Shown: positions 7,101 to 13,980 of the stretch, piece after piece
Position numbering within the stretch: the stretch's first letter is position 1
How the letters are laid out: each line of letters begins with the position of its first letter
Origin: an uncultured Lachnobacterium sp.
GTDB lineage: Bacteria > Bacillota > Clostridia > Lachnospirales > Lachnospiraceae
NCBI GenBank assembly: GCA_945971355.1
Contig: CAMFPD010000028.1
Coordinates: 1 to 16,006 of the forward strand
Direction of reading: 5' to 3'
DNA: 16,006 nt
Made by a program: the position numbers and the translations under genes
The notes under the pieces: generated by a model
Database searches by the model: none
What the model saw: the letters and a program-made list of their open reading frames with translations, nothing else
What the model was told of the DNA's origin: nothing

Positions 7101-8240
7101 ATGACAAAGATAGTAGGAATCAGATTCCGAAGCGCAGGAAAAATATATTATTTTGATCCGGTAGATTTTGAACTGGAGACAGCAATGCATGTAATTGTAG
7201 AGACTGCAAGAGGAATAGAGATGGGAACCGTGCTCATTCCACCAAAGGAAGTGGAGGATGATAAGGTAGTACAACCACTAAAGCCAGTAATCAGGATTGC
7301 AACTGATGAAGATGAGAAAAATGTGGAGAAAAACAAAGACAGAGAGAGGGAAGCCTTCAAAATATGTAAGGAAAAGATTATCAAGCATGGCCTTGAGATG
7401 AAGCTTGTAGATGCAGAGTATACTTTTGATAACAACAAACTGTTATTCTACTTCACTGCAGATGGAAGAATTGATTTCCGTGAGCTTGTAAAGGATTTGG
7501 CAGCAGTGTTTAGAACAAGAATAGAGCTTCGTCAGATTGGTGTGAGAGATGAGACAAAGCTTATGGGCGGACTTGGAATTTGTGGTAGAGAGTTGTGCTG
7601 CAAATCATACCTTTCTGATTTTGTACCTGTATCCATCAAAATGGCAAAAGAGCAGAATCTTTCTCTCAATCCAACAAAGATATCAGGTGTATGTGGCAGA
7701 TTGATGTGTTGTCTCAAGAATGAGCAGGAAACCTATGAGTATCTCAATAGCAGAATGCCGAATGTAGGTGACATTGTGGTGAGCAAGGAAGGCATCAGCG
7801 GTGAGGTTAAGAGCCTGAATGTCCTTAGGCAATATGTAAAGGTATTGGTTGAGAACGGTGATGAGAAAGAAATCAGAGAATTTTCAGTAGACGATATCAA
7901 GTTTACACCAAGCCGTAAGAAAGATGTGAAGCTTACAGCAGAGGAGTTGAAGGAGCTGGAAGGATTAGAGGATTCTGATGAAATAGTGGAGGAGAAGCCA
8001 AAGGCTAAGAATCGAAACCCTCAGAATAAGAGTAATCCAAACAGAAACAATTCAAACAGACAAAAGGAAAGTGAGTCAAATCAAAATAATAATGTAAATG
8101 GTGATGGCAATAGAGAGGGCAATAGAGATAAAAAATTTGACGGAAATAGAAAACATCACAATAAAAACAGACGCAACCGAAACAGAGGAAAGCGCAATGA
8201 CAACGGAAACAACAGCAGACAGCAGTCTGATACACAGTAA
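7101..8240 (+). CDS. ricT: RicT/YaaT (PSP1 domain) regulatory Fe-S complex subunit with Asn/Arg-rich tail
   Basis: Subunit of the RicA-RicF-RicT (Y-complex) that in Bacillus binds Fe-S clusters and steers RNase Y mRNA processing, affecting sporulation, competence and biofilm genes. The PSP1 core shows six cysteines in two clusters, GICGRELCC (C161, C166, C167) and GVCGRLMCC (C198, C203, C204). After about residue 280 comes an acidic linker, and from about 300 to 379 a low-complexity tail made mostly of Asn, Arg, Lys, Ser and Gly. The Bacillus protein, from memory about 275 residues, ends near the core, so this tail is an extension that could bind RNA. The core annotation is firm; the tail function is inference. 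The downstream methyltransferase gene starts inside the tail-coding DNA. Confidence 0.93.
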   Translation: MTKIVGIRFRSAGKIYYFDPVDFELETAMHVIVETARGIEMGTVLIPPKEVEDDKVVQPLKPVIRIATDEDEKNVEKNKDREREAFKICKEKIIKHGLEMKLVDAEYTFDNNKLLFYFTADGRIDFRELVKDLAAVFRTRIELRQIGVRDETKLMGGLGICGRELCCKSYLSDFVPVSIKMAKEQNLSLNPTKISGVCGRLMCCLKNEQETYEYLNSRMPNVGDIVVSKEGISGEVKSLNVLRQYVKVLVENGDEKEIREFSVDDIKFTPSRKKDVKLTAEELKELEGLEDSDEIVEEKPKAKNRNPQNKSNPNRNNSNRQKESESNQNNNVNGDGNREGNRDKKFDGNRKHHNKNRRNRNRGKRNDNGNNSRQQSDTQ

Positions 8241-8955
8241 CGAGAGGCTGGATGACCTACAATGTAAGGGCTATTATATAATTCAGGATCCAAAGAGATT
8301 TTGTTTTGGAATAGATGCGGTGTTATTATCTGATTTTGCAAAAGCCAAAAGAGGTGAGAAGGTATTAGATCTGGGCACAGGAACAGGTATTATACCTATT
8401 CTTATGGAAGCAAAAACAAATGCAGCACATCTGACCGGATTAGAAATTCAGCCAGACAGTGCGGATATGGCATTTAGAAGCGTTAAGTACAATCATCTGG
8501 AGGATAAGATTGATATTGTTCAAGGTGATATTAAGCAGGCATCAGAAATATTTGGGAATGATTCTTTTGAAGTGGTGACAACGAATCCGCCTTATATGAT
8601 AGAACAGCATGGAATACAAAATCCTGATGATGCAATGACTATTGCAAGACATGAGGTGTGTTGTAATCTTGAGGATATAATCAGAGAAAGCTCAAGACTT
8701 TTAAAGCAAGGCGGTAGGTTTTATATGGTGCACAGACCATTTAGACTTGCAGAGATATTCAGCAAAATGGTGGAACACAAAATTGAACCTAAGAGAATGA
8801 GACTGGTTCACCCTTATGTAGATAAAGAACCAAACATGGTACTGATTGAGGGATATAAGGGTGGCAAAAGCAGACTAACTGTGGAAAAACCATTAATTGT
8901 ATACAAAGAACCTAATGTGTATACAGAAGAGATTTACCAAATATATGGATATTAG
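8197..8955 (+). CDS. tRNA1(Val) (adenine(37)-N6)-methyltransferase-type enzyme (YabB/TrmN6)
   Basis: SAM-dependent N6-adenine methyltransferase of the YabB/TrmN6 group, expected to methylate A37 of a tRNA. Seen in the 252-residue product: substrate-entry segment YIIQDPKRFCFGIDAVLL (27-44), SAM motif I DLGTGTGI (58-65), the acidic end of strand two (GLEIQ, 81-85) and the catalytic NPPY (130-133). The frame is open from 8098, but AGAGGA (8184-8189) lies 7 nt before the ATG at 8197 and the earlier part is only the ricT tail read in another frame, so the start is 8197. It overlaps ricT by 44 nt, which suggests coupled translation. rsmI follows after 9 nt. In Bacillus yabB also sits between yaaT and rsmI. 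The exact tRNA target is not shown by sequence. Confidence 0.88.
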   Translation: MTTETTADSSLIHSNERLDDLQCKGYYIIQDPKRFCFGIDAVLLSDFAKAKRGEKVLDLGTGTGIIPILMEAKTNAAHLTGLEIQPDSADMAFRSVKYNHLEDKIDIVQGDIKQASEIFGNDSFEVVTTNPPYMIEQHGIQNPDDAMTIARHEVCCNLEDIIRESSRLLKQGGRFYMVHRPFRLAEIFSKMVEHKIEPKRMRLVHPYVDKEPNMVLIEGYKGGKSRLTVEKPLIVYKEPNVYTEEIYQIYGY

Positions 8956-8964
8956 GAGAATAAA

Positions 8965-9804
8965 ATGACTGGAACCTTATATTTATGCGCAACCCCCATA
9001 GGAAATCTTGAGGATATTACATACCGTGTACTCAGAACCTTAAAGGAGGTTGACCTGATTGCAGCGGAGGACACAAGAAATTCAATAAAATTATTGAATC
9101 ATTTTGAAATCAAGACTCCAATGACAAGCTATCATGAGTTCAACAAAATTGACAAAGCCTATCAGTTAGTTGCAAAGCTGAAAGAGGGAAAAAATATTGC
9201 GCTTATAACAGATGCAGGAACACCAGGCATATCTGATCCTGGAGAAGACATAGTGCGAATCTGCTATGAGGAAGGGGTTCCTGTTACATCTCTTCCAGGA
9301 CCAGCAGCGTGCATTACAGCTCTTACCATGTCGGGACGGTCAACCAGAAGGTTTGCATTTGAAGCATTTTTGCCAAGGGATAAGAAAGAAAGAGCTGCAA
9401 TTATAGAAGAACTGAAAAATGAGACAAGAACAATAATTATATATGAAGCACCACATCATTTGGTAAAGACAGTTACTGAGCTTATGAATGCAATTGGTGA
9501 TAGAGAGCTGACAGTCTGCAGAGAACTTACCAAGAAGCATGAGGAGAAAATGCAGACTACATTTTCTGAACTTTTAGAGTATTCAAAAGAGCATGAACCA
9601 AGAGGTGAATATGTTCTTATAATATGTGGAAAGAGCAGAAGTGAGGTTATCAAGGAACAACAACAGAACTGGGAGACAATGCCCCTTGAAGAACATATGG
9701 CCTACTATGAAAATCAGGGAGTAGACCATAAGGAAGCAATGAAGCTGGTAGCAAAGGACAGAGGTGTCAGCAAGAGAGATATTTACCAGCAGTTGTTACA
9801 ATAA
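8965..9804 (+). CDS. rsmI: 16S rRNA (cytidine(1402)-2'-O)-methyltransferase
   Basis: Tetrapyrrole-methylase-fold enzyme that 2'-O-methylates C1402 in the decoding centre of 16S rRNA. The family signature is clear: LCATPIGNLEDIT (7-19), AEDTRNSIKLLNHF (34-47), TDAGTPGISDPG (82-93), PGPAACITAL (111-120) and the C-terminal KEAMKLVAKDRGVSKRDIYQ block that is common in RsmI. Length 279 is normal. GGAG at 8955-8958 serves the ATG. It is the last gene of the operon; its last 22 nt overlap the convergent DUF885 gene, and no terminator hairpin is obvious downstream. Confidence 0.95.
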   Translation: MTGTLYLCATPIGNLEDITYRVLRTLKEVDLIAAEDTRNSIKLLNHFEIKTPMTSYHEFNKIDKAYQLVAKLKEGKNIALITDAGTPGISDPGEDIVRICYEEGVPVTSLPGPAACITALTMSGRSTRRFAFEAFLPRDKKERAAIIEELKNETRTIIIYEAPHHLVKTVTELMNAIGDRELTVCRELTKKHEEKMQTTFSELLEYSKEHEPRGEYVLIICGKSRSEVIKEQQQNWETMPLEEHMAYYENQGVDHKEAMKLVAKDRGVSKRDIYQQLLQ

Positions 9805-11639
9805 AAATCATCAAAATATTTATCAATAATATTAAATTGGGCAGGACCAATATCAAGAAGAGCTTTATGGAAAGAGCCGAGAGAGAAGTTATCATATTTA
9901 GCTTCCTTTTGGCTCTTTAAGTTTTCTATTTCCAGATATCCTCCATAGTATTTCAGGTAATTTGCAGGGTCGGCAATTACAAGATCCATAATTGAGAGAA
10001 TTGTATTGGGGTCATCAATTCCGTAATCAGACCAGAAAGCTTCAACAGCAGCATAATCCCAACCATAATAGTTGACACCTATATCGGTGGTAGCATAGAG
10101 ACTAAGAGAAGCAGCAGCCTCATTTTTTAGAAAATCAATTGCAGTCTGATTGAGTCCCATATACTCACCAGCATATTCATAAGATAAAAATTCTGTGTAG
10201 GTTGCCCAACCCTCAGAAAAACCATCAAAACAGAGGAGGGTTCTGTATGGTTTCAAATCCAGCTCGTGGGACATGATATGTTGGTACATATGACCTGGTA
10301 CCCCTTCGTGGGCAAGTGTAGTAAAAAACTGAATATCAGGGTAATCACAGGCACTGTTTATGTAAATTCTGTTATTTGTGTAATCATCACAAGGTGGAAC
10401 AATATAGAAAGCAGGAGCAAGACCGGCTGACAGTGAGCTATCAACAGAGGATACAGTATAGCAAAAGTTATCCACAATAGGAAAGTCTTTTTGAATGGAT
10501 AACTGGAGATTATTTAAAATATCCTCTGGGCTAAGTGTTTGGCTGGATTCGGTTAAAATTTCAGACAGAGATACATCGCTGTCAGGGGAAGCCGTCAGTT
10601 CAGCTATATTATCAAAATTAGATGTTCTTGCATTTTCAATATCAGAAAATAACTCTTCTACAGATTTGGCAGAGCCTGTGTATTTTTTTACCAGAAGCTC
10701 ATAGTAGTGGATTCCTTCTGGTGCGTAGTAAAGTCCCAGAGAGTTTCTTCCTTTTCCTAAAAGTGAGGTTAAATCAGAGGCCATTTTCGTATATGAAGGC
10801 ATAACAAGGTTAGTGATAATGGCACTGTTTTCATCAATATAGTCAGTTTTTTCAGTATCAGTGAGAAAATCTGTTTCGTTAATTCGATTGTTAAAGCTAT
10901 CAACAAGAAGTGGCGAGCTTTCGAATTCTTCGCATTGGTTTATTACCTCGATACATAGGTGGTCTGACATAAAAAGTCCAGCATCTGCTTTGGCGGTTTC
11001 AAAAGCAATTAGGCCGTCAAAGTATTGTGGAATATCGTTTAAAATTTTAAAATATATGTCGATATCTTCTTTACAGTTAAAATCATATTCAGACAGCAGA
11101 ATAGGGAGCTCACAATGGGTACCGCTTGAGATACTGAGGGGTTCCTCGTAAAGCTCAAACTGTGACAGTTCGTTTTCCAGAGTAAGGTATTCTAACAGGA
11201 TATCATATTCTATCTTTTGATCCTTATGCAGAAAAAGACGGGGGAATTTTTTGAGTTTACATAGTGCTTCTTGAGAGAGATTATTGCTGGCGTTCTGCGT
11301 AGATGAGGTTGATAATGAGTCCTCGGTGGATGCAGTTTCGGTTGTAGAGATATTATCGGAAGTGACATCAATTGAGCTATTTGCTGAGTTGAGTGATACT
11401 GATGATGAAGTAGCGTTCCATGATGGCAAATATTTTCCTTCCTCAAATAGTGTGTCCACATCTATTCCGTAATCAGAAGGTTCCTTCAGAGAATAGTGTA
11501 GTGTTAGTGCGTCTGAGGTTACTTCTGAAATAAACTGAGCATCCAGGAATGCATCAAATTTTTTAGATACAAAGTAAGAGCTTCCAAGTATAATAAAAAA
11601 AGCTATAATAGGAATAAGAAGAAATACAAATTTTTTCAT
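9783..11639 (-). CDS. DUF885 family putative zinc metallopeptidase, membrane-anchored
   Basis: Member of the DUF885 family, predicted metallopeptidases of unknown substrate. Zinc-site motifs are visible: LAHEGVPGH (442-450; His444, Glu445, His450) and SEGWATYTE (475-483, Glu476 the likely third ligand). The N-terminus has a single strong hydrophobic segment (about 3-22) without an evident cleavage site or lipobox, so the enzyme is probably anchored with its catalytic part outside. Residues about 74-120 are an Asn/Ser/Thr-rich low-complexity stretch inserted between the usual N-terminal segment (ALTLHYSLKEPSDYGI) and the next helix. GAAGG lies 4 nt before the ATG on the minus strand. The gene is divergent from the sirtuin and convergent with rsmI, overlapping it by 22 nt. 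Fold and motifs are known for the family; substrate and location are inferred. Confidence 0.88.
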   Translation of the reverse strand: MKKFVFLLIPIIAFFIILGSSYFVSKKFDAFLDAQFISEVTSDALTLHYSLKEPSDYGIDVDTLFEEGKYLPSWNATSSSVSLNSANSSIDVTSDNISTTETASTEDSLSTSSTQNASNNLSQEALCKLKKFPRLFLHKDQKIEYDILLEYLTLENELSQFELYEEPLSISSGTHCELPILLSEYDFNCKEDIDIYFKILNDIPQYFDGLIAFETAKADAGLFMSDHLCIEVINQCEEFESSPLLVDSFNNRINETDFLTDTEKTDYIDENSAIITNLVMPSYTKMASDLTSLLGKGRNSLGLYYAPEGIHYYELLVKKYTGSAKSVEELFSDIENARTSNFDNIAELTASPDSDVSLSEILTESSQTLSPEDILNNLQLSIQKDFPIVDNFCYTVSSVDSSLSAGLAPAFYIVPPCDDYTNNRIYINSACDYPDIQFFTTLAHEGVPGHMYQHIMSHELDLKPYRTLLCFDGFSEGWATYTEFLSYEYAGEYMGLNQTAIDFLKNEAAASLSLYATTDIGVNYYGWDYAAVEAFWSDYGIDDPNTILSIMDLVIADPANYLKYYGGYLEIENLKSQKEAKYDNFSLGSFHKALLDIGPAQFNIIDKYFDDFYCNNCW

Positions 11640-11690
11640 AAGACCTTCAGAGAATGTTTTTATATAAAATATGAAAGGATGAGGGAGAAA
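11640..11690. promoter_or_regulatory. Divergent intergenic region with AT palindrome
   Basis: The 51 bp between the DUF885 gene and the sirtuin gene must hold any promoters for both. The only marked feature is the perfect 12-bp palindrome TTTTATATAAAA (11657-11668), which offers a TATA-like -10 on each strand. No good -35 box was seen for either direction, so the call is weak. Confidence 0.3.
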
Positions 11691-12416
11691 ATGAGTGATA
11701 ATATATCAACCTTTTTAAACTGGGTGGAGGAATCGGATAATATAGTTTTTTTTGGTGGTGCGGGAGTGTCCACAGAAAGTGGTATACCTGATTTCAGAAG
11801 TGTGGATGGACTCTACAATCAGAAATATGATTATCCACCAGAGACAATATTAAGCCATAGCTTTTATAGAAGCAAAACAGAGGAATTTTATAGGTTTTAT
11901 AGGGATAAGATGCTTTGTCTGGACGCAGAACCTAACATAACCCATCTGAAGCTTGCTGAGCTTGAGAAGGCTGGAAAAGTAAAAGCTGTTGTGACACAGA
12001 ATATTGATGGACTTCATCAGAAGGCTGGCAGCAAGAATGTAATGGAGCTTCATGGCAGTGTGCTCAGGAATTACTGTGAACGATGCTATCAGTTTATGAG
12101 TGCTGATGACATTTTGAATTCAACAGGGGTGCCTGTGTGTCCTAAATGTGGTGGCACAGTAAAACCGGATGTGGTATTGTATGAGGAAGGATTGGATCAG
12201 AAGACAATCCAGGACGCGGTATACTACATTAGCCATGCAGATATGCTCATAATAGGAGGTACCTCTCTAGCTGTATATCCGGCAGCAGGGTTAATAGATT
12301 ATTATAGAGGAAATAAACTGGTTCTTATTAATAAATCAGCTACACCACAGGATTCAAAGGCCGATTTGCTGATACAGGAAGGTCTTGGTAAGGTGTTTGA
12401 GCAGATACAGATTTAA
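11691..12416 (+). CDS. cobB: NAD-dependent protein deacylase (Sir2 family)
   Basis: Bacterial sirtuin that removes acyl groups from protein lysines using NAD+. In the 241-residue product: NAD-binding GGAGVSTESGIPDFRS (22-37), TQNIDGLH (102-109), catalytic His121 in ELHGSV, zinc-binding cysteines C129, C132, C150 and C153, and the GGTSLAVYPAAG ribose-binding segment (189-200). All key residues are present and length is normal. An ATG at 11679 is in frame, but GAGG at 11681-11684 lies 6 nt before the ATG at 11691 and nothing well spaced precedes 11679 except AAAGGA touching it, so 11691 is preferred. The small DUF951 gene follows after 50 nt. Symbol given by function only. Confidence 0.93.
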   Translation: MSDNISTFLNWVEESDNIVFFGGAGVSTESGIPDFRSVDGLYNQKYDYPPETILSHSFYRSKTEEFYRFYRDKMLCLDAEPNITHLKLAELEKAGKVKAVVTQNIDGLHQKAGSKNVMELHGSVLRNYCERCYQFMSADDILNSTGVPVCPKCGGTVKPDVVLYEEGLDQKTIQDAVYYISHADMLIIGGTSLAVYPAAGLIDYYRGNKLVLINKSATPQDSKADLLIQEGLGKVFEQIQI

Positions 12417-12466
12417 TTTGATTACCAAATGTGACAAGACAAATATAAGATAGGAAATGGACAGGT

Positions 12467-12655
12467 ATGGACAAGTACGCAGTTGGAGATATTGTTAAAT
12501 TGAAAAAACCACACCCTTGTGGGAGTGCAGAGTGGGAAATACTCAGGGTTGGTGCTGATTTCAGATTAAAATGCATGGGATGTGGACATCAGGTGATGGT
12601 GCCTAGAAAGCTTGTGGAAAAAAATGACAGGGGATTGACGAAAAAAAGTGAATAA
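12467..12655 (+). CDS. DUF951 family small protein (YyzM-like)
   Basis: A 62-residue protein matching the DUF951 pattern: YAVGDIVKLKKPHPCGS, then WEILRVGADFRLKCMGCGHQVMVPR. The three cysteines (18, 36, 39) plus a nearby His could form a small metal site. Function is unknown. Similar genes sit close to rpsF-ssb-rpsR in Bacillus, which agrees with the rpsF operon starting about 100 bp downstream. An AGGA lies 11 nt upstream of the ATG, a weak site. It is likely read through from the sirtuin gene since no good promoter was seen between them. Confidence 0.88.
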   Translation: MDKYAVGDIVKLKKPHPCGSAEWEILRVGADFRLKCMGCGHQVMVPRKLVEKNDRGLTKKSE

Positions 12656-12659
12656 CTAC

Positions 12660-12688
12660 TTGCAAATTTGATTAATTCATGCTATCAT
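12660..12688 (+). promoter_or_regulatory. rpsF operon promoter with extended -10
   Basis: TTGCAA (12660-12665), 17-bp spacer, TGC-TATCAT (12680-12688), that is a -10 hexamer preceded by the TGN extension. The predicted start near 12695 leaves a leader of about 68 nt before rpsF. Confidence 0.7.
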
Positions 12689-12710
12689 CTATCTTCGTGA
12701 TATATTAAAT

Positions 12711-12754
12711 TCCTTGTTCATGGCAAGACCATGGACCAGAGACCAAAAGGAGGT
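12711..12754 (+). promoter_or_regulatory. rpsF leader structure that can mask the ribosome binding site
   Basis: GTTCATGG (12716-12723) pairs with CCATGGAC (12729-12736) around a 5-nt loop, including one G-U pair. Immediately outside, TCCTT (12711-12715) pairs with AAGGA (12747-12751), which is part of the AAGGAGGT ribosome binding site. The two helices are contiguous on the 5' side and separated by a 10-nt bulge (CAGAGACCAA) on the 3' side. Ribosomal proteins S6 and S18 are known to autoregulate through rpsF leader RNA in many bacteria; the described motif carries a CCG bulge that I do not see here, so identity is open. Confidence 0.45.
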
Positions 12755-12762
12755 AAATTCGC

Positions 12763-13053
12763 ATGAACAAATATGAATTAGCACTCGTTGTTAGTGCAAA
12801 GATCGAAGATGATGCGAGAACAGCTACAGTAGAGAAGGCAAAAGAGTACATCGTACGTGCCGGTGGTACTGTAACAGAAGTTGAGGAGCAGGGTAAGAAG
12901 AAATTAGCTTACGAAATCCAGCACATGACAGAAGGCTTCTTCTACTTCATCCAGTTCGATGCTGAGGGAACAGCTCCAGCATTACTCGAGCAGGACGTTC
13001 GTATTATGGACAATGTTCTTCGTTTCTTATGCGTTAGAAAAAACGAGGCATAG
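12763..13053 (+). CDS. rpsF: 30S ribosomal protein S6
   Basis: Ribosomal protein S6, a platform protein of the small subunit that binds 16S rRNA together with S18. MNKYELALVV opening, GKKKLAYEIQHMTEGFFYFIQF middle strand region and DVRIMDNVLRFLCVR end are typical; 96 residues is the normal length. AAGGAGGT at 12747-12754 is a near-perfect ribosome binding site 8 nt upstream. Codon choice (CGT for Arg, GTT for Val, TTC for Phe) differs from the AGA-rich neighbours and fits high expression. First gene of rpsF-ssb-rpsR. Confidence 0.97.
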   Translation: MNKYELALVVSAKIEDDARTATVEKAKEYIVRAGGTVTEVEEQGKKKLAYEIQHMTEGFFYFIQFDAEGTAPALLEQDVRIMDNVLRFLCVRKNEA

Positions 13054-13076
13054 AATAAGAAATAGGAGATCGTATT

Positions 13077-13514
13077 ATGAATAAAGTAATACTTATGGGA
13101 CGCTTAACAAGAGACGCAGAAGTCCGCTATTCACAGGGGGATAGCCAGTCAGCAGTTGCAAGATTTACACTTGCTGTTGATCGTCGTTTCAAGAGGGAGA
13201 ATGACCCTCAGACAGCAGACTTCATTAATTGCGTAGCTTTTGGTAAGACAGCAGAGTTTCTTGAGAGATTCGGTCGTAAAGGAACAAAATTCGCTATTGA
13301 AGGTCGTATTCAGACTGGCAGCTATACAAACAAGGATGGTCAGAAGGTTTACACAACAGATGTTGTTGTAGAGAATGTTGAATTTGCTGAGAGCAAGAGT
13401 TCATCAGGATCTGACGGTGGTTTCGTACCAGCAGACAGACCATCACCAAGTCAGGCTAGCGACGGATTTATGAATATTCCAGGCGGAATCGATGAAGAAT
13501 TACCATTTAACTAA
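13077..13514 (+). CDS. ssb: Single-stranded DNA-binding protein
   Basis: Binds and protects single-stranded DNA and recruits replication and repair proteins. The OB fold is at 1 to about 105 (MNKVILMGRLTRDAEVRYS, ADFINCVAFGKTAEFLERF, EGRIQTGSYTNKDGQKVYTT). It is followed by a Ser/Gly/Pro linker and an acidic tip, IDEELPFN. Most SSB proteins end in Asp-Asp-x-Pro-Phe; here one Asn follows the Phe. Length 145 is at the short end of normal. AGGAG at 13064-13068 serves the ATG. It lies between rpsF and rpsR as in Bacillus. Confidence 0.97.
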   Translation: MNKVILMGRLTRDAEVRYSQGDSQSAVARFTLAVDRRFKRENDPQTADFINCVAFGKTAEFLERFGRKGTKFAIEGRIQTGSYTNKDGQKVYTTDVVVENVEFAESKSSSGSDGGFVPADRPSPSQASDGFMNIPGGIDEELPFN

Positions 13515-13550
13515 GAGTTGCTTTAGGGCAAATATTTAAGGAGGTAAGAC

Positions 13551-13808
13551 ATGGCTTACAATAAGACAGCTGAAGGTTCTTCAATGAAGAGAAGACCAAT
13601 GCGTAGAAGAAAAAAAGTATGTGTTTTCTGTGGCAAAGATAATGTCATTGATTATAAGGATACAAACAAATTAAAGAGATACATCTCTGAGAGAGGAAAA
13701 ATCCTTCCACGTCGTATCACAGGAAACTGTGCAAAGCATCAGAGAGCTCTTACAGTAGCTATCAAGCGTGCTCGTCACGTAGCATTGATGCCATACGTTC
13801 AGGAATAA
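13551..13808 (+). CDS. rpsR: 30S ribosomal protein S18
   Basis: Small-subunit protein, partner of S6 on 16S rRNA. The zinc-binding type is seen: CVFC (C24, C27) and NCAKHQRAL (C60, H63). RYISERGKILPRRITG and the Arg-rich IKRARHVALMPY end are typical. It has about 12 extra residues before the MKRRPMRRRKK segment; the AAGGAGG at 13539-13545 supports the upstream ATG at 13551, spaced 5 nt. Last gene of the operon, followed by the terminator at 13840. Confidence 0.97.
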   Translation: MAYNKTAEGSSMKRRPMRRRKKVCVFCGKDNVIDYKDTNKLKRYISERGKILPRRITGNCAKHQRALTVAIKRARHVALMPYVQE

Positions 13809-13814
13809 TTCCTG
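13800..13814 (+). other. Perfect palindrome around the rpsR stop codon
   Basis: CAGGAA-TAA-TTCCTG: a 6-bp stem whose 3-nt loop is the stop codon itself. No T tract follows closely, so it is not an obvious terminator. Confidence 0.5.
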
Positions 13815-13839
13815 CTTTGGTTGACATATAGCTAATTAT

Positions 13840-13874
13840 GGCACTTTTCAGAATTTCTGGAGAGTGCCTTTTTT
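13840..13874 (+). terminator. Rho-independent terminator of the rpsF-ssb-rpsR operon
   Basis: GGCACTTTTCAGAA pairs with TTCTGGAGAGTGCC (two G-U pairs, no mismatch), then six T residues (13869-13874). A strong hairpin and U tract, 31 nt after the rpsR stop. Confidence 0.92.
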
Positions 13875-13877
13875 GTA

Positions 13878-13980
13878 CACATCATATTTTGGGGTTTCTG
13901 TTCCTGCAAATTGGGGATAGTTTATGTGAGGAGTAATATATAAAAAATTTGTTGGGATAGAAACCTATGAATATGATGTG
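13878..13980. repeat. 103-bp imperfect palindrome, MITE-like, with GTA flanks
   Basis: The whole segment folds back on itself. Its outer 11 bp are perfect inverted repeats (CACATCATATT at 13878-13888, AATATGATGTG at 13970-13980). Pairing position i with 27858-i for 48 positions gives about 33 Watson-Crick pairs and 6 G-U pairs, including GGTTTCT with AGAAACC and CAAATT with AATTTG. The segment is bounded by the trinucleotide GTA on both sides (13875-13877 and 13981-13983), like a target-site duplication. No coding capacity. It begins 3 nt after the terminator T tract and ends 1 nt before TATAAT. A non-autonomous insertion element is the simplest reading; a regulatory hairpin is the alternative. 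Confidence 0.65.

Noticed and set aside
8098..8240. Possible frameshift fusing ricT and the methyltransferase, or an N-terminal extension of the methyltransferase
   Set aside because: The ATG at 8197 has a well spaced AGAGGA, and ricT ends cleanly in its own frame, so a plain overlap explains the data.
9815..9833. AATATT...AATATT hairpin as a terminator for rsmI
   Set aside because: The stem is only six A-T pairs, with no GC and no T tract after it.
13821..13826. TTGACA after rpsR as a -35 box
   Set aside because: No -10 hexamer lies 16-18 bp downstream; the expected place falls inside the terminator stem.
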